From the NCBI GenBank assembly GCA_052148155.1, contig JBKQIY010000045.1, forward strand, positions 1 to 17,336: a DNA stretch of 17,336 bases. The letters are read 5' to 3'. This DNA is from JBBQER01 sp052148155. Lineage in GTDB: Bacteria > Actinomycetota > Acidimicrobiia > IMCC26256 > PALSA-610. The notes below the pieces were generated by a model. That model made no database searches. It was not told the origin of the DNA and saw nothing but the letters and a program-made list of their open reading frames with translations. Below are positions 14,612-17,336 of this stretch, piece by piece (the first letter of the stretch is position 1; each line of letters opens with the position of its first letter). Made by a program: the position numbers and the translations under genes.

Positions 14612-14776
14612 GTGTCGGATCAGATCTTCGATGCCGTCCAACATGCACTGGCGCTCGCCGACCTGGTGCGTGACGCCAGGACAGCGGTCTGTCAACGGTC
14701 AAATGTCGAAATGAGGTCGTTTGGCTCGCCGCTTCCCAAGGTCGTAGCCTCGGTTGACCACGCGACGATGGGGTAG
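14612..14776 (+). CDS. Possible 54-residue hypothetical protein
   Basis: A GTG-started frame immediately after an in-frame TAA. It begins VSDQIFDAVQHALALADL, which would form an amphipathic helix, and ends with TAG 4 nt before the ATG of the YVTN protein. Third-position GC is moderately high. The tight junction hints at translational coupling, but no ribosome-binding site or known family is seen. Confidence 0.25.
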   Translation: MSDQIFDAVQHALALADLVRDARTAVCQRSNVEMRSFGSPLPKVVASVDHATMG

Positions 14777-14780
14777 TGGC

Positions 14781-15665
14781 ATGGTCCGACGCTTTGAGTT
14801 TCGATTGTTCCGGTTGGCGATGAGAGTGTGCGGTGCTGTCGGCGTGGCTGGGCTTGCCGTCGTTGCCCTGGTCGTGACCCATGTGGGAGTGCCGCCAGCG
14901 GACGCTTCGCCAACCGCTCACGCGTACGTGGCCAACCTCGGTTCTGGCACGGTGAGCGTCATCATGACCTCCACCAACGCCGTGGTGAAGACGGTAAAAG
15001 TTGGGAACCGCCCCCTCGGGGTTGCCGTCACTCCTAACGGGCGCGACGCCTACGTGACCAACCTCGGTTCTGACACGGTGAGCGTCATCAAGACCTCCAC
15101 CGACGCGGTGGTGAAGACGGTCAACGTCGGTGTCGGCCCAGCTGGGGTTGCCGTCACCCCCAAAGGGAGCGACGCCTATGTGACCAACACCGGTTCTGAC
15201 ACGGTGAGCGTCATTAGCACCTCCACCAACGCGGTGGTGAAGATGGTAAAGGTCGGTGCCTCCCCAGAAGGGGTTGCCGTCACTCCTAACGGGCGCGACG
15301 CCTACGTGACCAACGGCGGTTCTGGCACAGTGAGCGTCATTAGCACCTCCATCAACGCGGTGGTGAAGACGGTAAAGGTCGGTGCCTCCCCGTATGGAGT
15401 TGCCGTCACTCCTAACGGGCGCGACGCCTACGTGGCCAACAACGGTTCTGACACGGTGAGCGTCATCAAGACCTCCACCAACGCGGTCGTGAAGACCATA
15501 AAGGTCGGTCTCTACCCAGCTGGGGTTGCCGTCACTCCTAACGGAAGCGACGCTTACGTGACCAACGACGGTCCTGACACGGGGAGCGTCATCAAGACCT
15601 CCACCAACGCGGTCGTGAAGACCATAAAGGTCGGTGCCTCCCCAGAAGGGGTTGCCTTCAGCTGA
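14781..15665 (+). CDS. Secreted YVTN-type beta-propeller repeat protein, abruptly ended
   Basis: A 294-residue exported protein. A basic N terminus (MVRRFEFRLFRLAMR) and hydrophobic core (about 16-35) form a signal peptide, with likely cleavage near PADA-S. From residue 48 it consists of five complete 42-residue repeats (consensus AYVTN-GSDTVSVI-TSTNAVVKTVKVG--P-GVAVTPNGRD) and a sixth of 37 residues. These are YVTN-family propeller blades, common in surface and secreted proteins and usually used for binding. The sixth unit departs from the consensus right after GVA and stops at FS, so the last blade is incomplete. The start is uncertain: ATG 14781 is preferred, while TTG 14754 and ATG 14820 are possible. 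The region looks accessory and a ligand cannot be inferred. Confidence 0.85.
   Translation: MVRRFEFRLFRLAMRVCGAVGVAGLAVVALVVTHVGVPPADASPTAHAYVANLGSGTVSVIMTSTNAVVKTVKVGNRPLGVAVTPNGRDAYVTNLGSDTVSVIKTSTDAVVKTVNVGVGPAGVAVTPKGSDAYVTNTGSDTVSVISTSTNAVVKMVKVGASPEGVAVTPNGRDAYVTNGGSGTVSVISTSINAVVKTVKVGASPYGVAVTPNGRDAYVANNGSDTVSVIKTSTNAVVKTIKVGLYPAGVAVTPNGSDAYVTNDGPDTGSVIKTSTNAVVKTIKVGASPEGVAFS
14922..15662 (+). repeat. Six tandem 126-bp coding repeats
   Basis: Units begin at 14922, 15048, 15174, 15300, 15426 and 15552. Long stretches are identical between units at the DNA level, including synonymous sites, indicating recent duplication or gene conversion. The last unit loses similarity just after GGGGTTGCC (about 15657). 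Confidence 0.9.
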
Positions 15666-15749
15666 ACTTCTAGACAACACATCGACGCGCTCGTCGGCCT
15701 CGCCAACCAGCCGTCGACTGCCGGGGCCGTCAGCGCAGCCATTCCTTGA
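15666..15749 (+). pseudogene. In-frame coding-like extension after the YVTN stop codon
   Basis: Read in the same frame past the TGA at 15663-15665, 27 further codons encode a plausible helix (HIDALVGLANQPSTAGAVS) before TGA at 15747. This may be the former C terminus of the repeat protein, or a fragment of another gene joined at the repeat breakpoint. It is short and chance cannot be excluded. Confidence 0.3.
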
Positions 15750-15761
15750 GCGTCGGAACGG

Positions 15762-15810
15762 GGTGTCTTATAGAAACACCTCTTGTTCCATCATCGCTGG
15801 AAGAGGTGTT
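15762..15810 (+). promoter_or_regulatory. Two mutually exclusive hairpins downstream of the YVTN gene
   Basis: AACACCTCTT (15775-15784) pairs perfectly with AAGAGGTGTT (15801-15810) across a 16-nt loop. Its ACACC (15776-15780) can instead pair with GGTGT (15762-15766) across 9 nt. The stronger stem could be the terminator of the YVTN transcript, though no T-tract follows. Confidence 0.4.
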
Positions 15811-15924
15811 CCGAACTGTTCCGTGAGGCGTTCCGACCTGATGGGAGCCTGATTCGGCTCTCGTTCCGCGCGGTGTTCCGTAGAGGGAGGATTGCCGCGT
15901 TCCGGGGACTGTTCCGCCGTTCCG
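15808..15924 (+). repeat. Cluster of eight GTTCCG hexamers
   Basis: GTTCCG occurs at 15808, 15818, 15830, 15863, 15875, 15899, 15911 and 15919, all in the same orientation, with a GTTCC at 15785. Several spacings are 12 or 24 bp. The inverse hexamer CGGAAC occurs once on each side (15754 and 15959). In one plus frame the motif encodes repeated Phe-Arg, but no convincing protein accompanies it. It may be an array of protein-binding sites. Confidence 0.6.
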
Positions 15925-15997
15925 CCACGTCATTGTCGTTCGCCCGGCATCACGATTTCGGAACCATTCAGCCTCGCCTGGCGTCGAAATCAAAGGG

Positions 15998-16309
15998 ATG
16001 TCGAGACGCCTGCGCTCCTCGCACTGCTGCTGTGGCGCTCCTCGCGCTGGATGCTCCGGCGGTGGGAAGCAGTCGGCGGCGACGACCACAACGACCACCG
16101 TTTCACCCTCGGATGTCGTGACCAACCTCGCTCGGTGCTCATTGGGGTTGCCGGGCAACGGTGATCTCGATTCGTCGTTGAACGCTGTGGTCGCCAAGTC
16201 GGTGGCGGCGCTCAACGATGGGGGTGAAGCGGCTTGCCAGAAGTTGGTCCCCATAGCTGCGTTGAACGTGCGTATCTGCAACTATGACTTAACCTTGATC
16301 CACCGATGA
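15998..16309 (+). pseudogene. Decayed lipoprotein-like reading frame
   Basis: From ATG 15998 the frame begins MSRRLRSS, later reaches AGCSGGGKQ, a lipobox-like cysteine followed by a Thr-rich linker (TTTTTT), then a coding-like region (DLDSSLNAVVAKSVAALND) and stops at 16309. The stretch that should be the hydrophobic core is scrambled (HCCCGAPR) in this frame, while the other two frames there read LLALLL and VALLAL. This suggests small frame-disrupting changes in a former lipoprotein signal peptide. The C-terminal residues may come from the adjoining insertion sequence. Leu-rich frames can arise by chance in such DNA, so the call is tentative. Confidence 0.4.
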
Positions 16310-16342
16310 GTTGTTGCTGAGCAGGTCCGCGTATCCGCGGAA

Positions 16343-16408
16343 AGTGCCTCCTGGGCTGGGACGATGACGGTGTCGAAGTCGACATTGTCGTCAGCTCGAG
16401 GAGGCACT
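16343..16408 (+). promoter_or_regulatory. Hairpin sequestering the transposase ribosome-binding site
   Basis: AGTGCCTCCT (16343-16352) is exactly complementary to AGGAGGCACT (16399-16408), which contains the GGAGG ribosome-binding site 8 nt before the GTG start. The 46-nt loop holds a further inverted repeat (TGTCG/CGACA around AAGT). In RNA that includes the upstream arm the site would be hidden. Confidence 0.6.
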
Positions 16409-16412
16409 TCCG

Positions 16413-17336
16413 GTGAATGGAGTATTGCACTCGATCGATCAGCTTGAGGTGACCTTCGATGATGAGTCGTTGGTCGCGAACGCGGGACTGATCACCCCGG
16501 CCACGTTGATGCTCCGGCTCGGTCTTGAGGGCCGGGTGGATGCGACGGTGCGGCTTTCGGGTCGGGTTGGGGGGTCGCGTCCGGGCCGCAAGGTGTGTTC
16601 GTTGGTCGCGTCGATGTTGGCGGGCGGGTCGCATATCGATCATGCGGATGTGTTACGGGCGGGAGCGACGGAGCGGGTGTTGCCGTTCCGGGTGATGGCC
16701 CCCTCGACGTTGGGAACGTTCTTACGGGCGTTCACGTTCGGGCATGTCCGCCAGCTCGACAAGGTGATCGCCGAGACGTTGCGCCGTGCCTGGGCCCTCG
16801 GCGCGGGACCCGGCAACCGCAGGCTGGTGATCGATGTCGATTCGACGATCTGTGAGGTGTACGGGAAACAGAAACAGGGCACCGGGTATGGGTACACGAA
16901 AGTGTTGGGTTATCACCCGCTGCTCGCGACCCGGGCAGATACGGGTGAGGTGTTGCATGCCCGGATGCGCAAGGGGCAAGCGAACACCGCTCGGGGCGCG
17001 CGACGGTTCGTTGAGGAGTTGATCGCCCGGGTCCGCCATGTGGGCGCGGCCGGTGAGCTCGTGTGCCGCTTCGATTCGGGGTTCTGGTCGTACGACACGA
17101 TCGCGACCCTCGCCCGCCTCCGGGTGCGTTACACGATGGCGGTCCATGCCGGAAATACAGCGATTGCCAAGGCGATCGCGACGATCGACGAGAAAACATG
17201 GATCCCGATCGGGTACACGTCCGATGGGCAAGCCGAGGTCGCGGAGTGTGTGTATAAGGGTCGGCGTCTGGTCGTGCGACGTACCCGCCTCACCGACAAG
17301 CACCAGGCCGAACTGTGGCCGAACTGGCGACACCAC
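16413..17336 (+). CDS. IS1380-family DDE transposase (3' end beyond window)
   Basis: The frame is open from GTG 16413 to the window edge, giving 308 residues with no stop. IS1380 transposases are DDE enzymes of about 450-500 residues, so roughly two thirds is present. Visible features are LVIDVDSTI (D141 or D143 as first catalytic Asp), the segment GYGYTKVLGYHPLLATRADTG (about 158-178) that marks this family, and CRFDSGFWS (D221, second catalytic Asp); the glutamate would lie further on. GAGGAGG ends 8 nt before the GTG. An ATG at 16417 is out of frame. Nothing in the visible part suggests a frameshift, so the element may be intact. Confidence 0.9.
   Translation, partial: MNGVLHSIDQLEVTFDDESLVANAGLITPATLMLRLGLEGRVDATVRLSGRVGGSRPGRKVCSLVASMLAGGSHIDHADVLRAGATERVLPFRVMAPSTLGTFLRAFTFGHVRQLDKVIAETLRRAWALGAGPGNRRLVIDVDSTICEVYGKQKQGTGYGYTKVLGYHPLLATRADTGEVLHARMRKGQANTARGARRFVEELIARVRHVGAAGELVCRFDSGFWSYDTIATLARLRVRYTMAVHAGNTAIAKAIATIDEKTWIPIGYTSDGQAEVAECVYKGRRLVVRRTRLTDKHQAELWPNWRHH

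Larger units (their letters stand above)
13991..14780. other. Gene-poor stretch after the alcohol dehydrogenase
   Basis: About 790 bp with no strongly supported gene. Base composition is less GC-biased than the flanks, including short AT-rich runs such as GAGTTATTAGTTCC near 14250. Two weak plus-strand reading frames (14281-14532 and 14612-14776) and one pair of 12-bp direct repeats are the only structure I can point to. No tRNA or clear terminator is seen. Confidence 0.5.
16326..17336 (+). mobile_element. IS1380-family insertion sequence, left part
   Basis: The right end lies beyond the window, so terminal inverted repeats and target duplication cannot be matched and the left boundary is approximate (between about 16285 and 16326). 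The element is identified by its transposase. The leader is highly structured: a 6-bp hairpin TCCGCG/CGCGGA (16326-16341) followed by the 10-bp hairpin containing the ribosome-binding site. It adjoins the decayed lipoprotein-like frame, consistent with insertion into dispensable DNA. Confidence 0.7.

Noticed and set aside
14922..15665. Regular repeats considered as a CRISPR array
   Set aside because: The period is 126 bp with no unique spacers, and the units are in-frame coding repeats of a YVTN protein.
14337..15680. 447-codon minus-strand open frame with its own repeating pattern
   Set aside because: It is antisense to the YVTN repeats. Because 126 is a multiple of three, the repeated DNA leaves repeated stop-free frames on the other strand. 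It has no family resemblance or ribosome-binding site, and the sense strand has a signal peptide and known repeats.
15730..16281. 183-codon minus-strand open frame across the GTTCCG cluster
   Set aside because: Gly/Thr-rich translation driven by the hexamer repeats, no ribosome-binding site or family resemblance.

Overview
The window is GC-rich bacterial DNA with dense, mostly minus-strand gene packing, GTG/TTG starts, a mix of Shine-Dalgarno and apparently leaderless starts (TANNNT boxes 6-8 nt before the start codon), and an IS1380-type transposase. This fits a high-GC actinobacterium, perhaps an acidimicrobial or other environmental lineage. The lineage is inferred; no rRNA or tRNA gene is visible.

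Layout. (1) 1-274, minus: a CspA-type cold shock protein running off the left edge. (2) 275-659: non-coding, with four tandem 14-bp repeats. (3) 660-6881, minus: a compact five-gene set. In transcription order it is a GNAT acetyltransferase, a DegT/ArnB-type sugar aminotransferase, an NAD-dependent sugar epimerase/dehydratase, a one-polypeptide fusion of a polyprenyl-phosphate-type GT2 glycosyltransferase with membrane helices and a NodB-type deacetylase, and a GT-C-like membrane protein. Junctions are tight (a 4-bp ATGA overlap and gaps of 8 and 13 nt). (4) 6954-7889, plus: a divergent PhyH-type dioxygenase, convergent with an AlkB-type dioxygenase (7879-8535). (5) 8662-9210: a secreted protein of unknown family. 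(6) 9334-11166: the ribosome-associated GTPase TypA/BipA. (7) 11259-13990: a catabolic-looking group made of an alpha/beta hydrolase and an amidohydrolase-fold protein (minus) divergent from a zinc alcohol dehydrogenase (plus). (8) 13991-16410: a gene-poor, repeat-rich, apparently accessory stretch. It holds a six-unit YVTN beta-propeller protein, a cluster of GTTCCG hexamers, a decayed lipoprotein-like reading frame and short direct repeats. (9) About 16326 to the right edge: the start of an IS1380-family insertion sequence whose transposase ribosome-binding site lies inside a 10-bp hairpin.

The most interesting system is the 660-6881 cassette, possibly with the divergent PhyH gene. Its gene types parallel the Arn lipid A modification pathway: ArnB aminotransferase, ArnA-like SDR, ArnC GT2, ArnD deformylase and ArnT GT-C. 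Here the ArnC-like and ArnD-like steps are fused, and an N-acyltransferase stands where Arn has a formyltransferase. It also recalls the mycobacterial PpgS polyprenyl-phosphate-GalNAc locus. A reasonable hypothesis is that it makes a lipid-linked, N-acylated amino sugar, unmasks the amine, and transfers the sugar to an envelope glycan. The deacetylase half lacks the usual motif-5 histidine, so its activity is uncertain.
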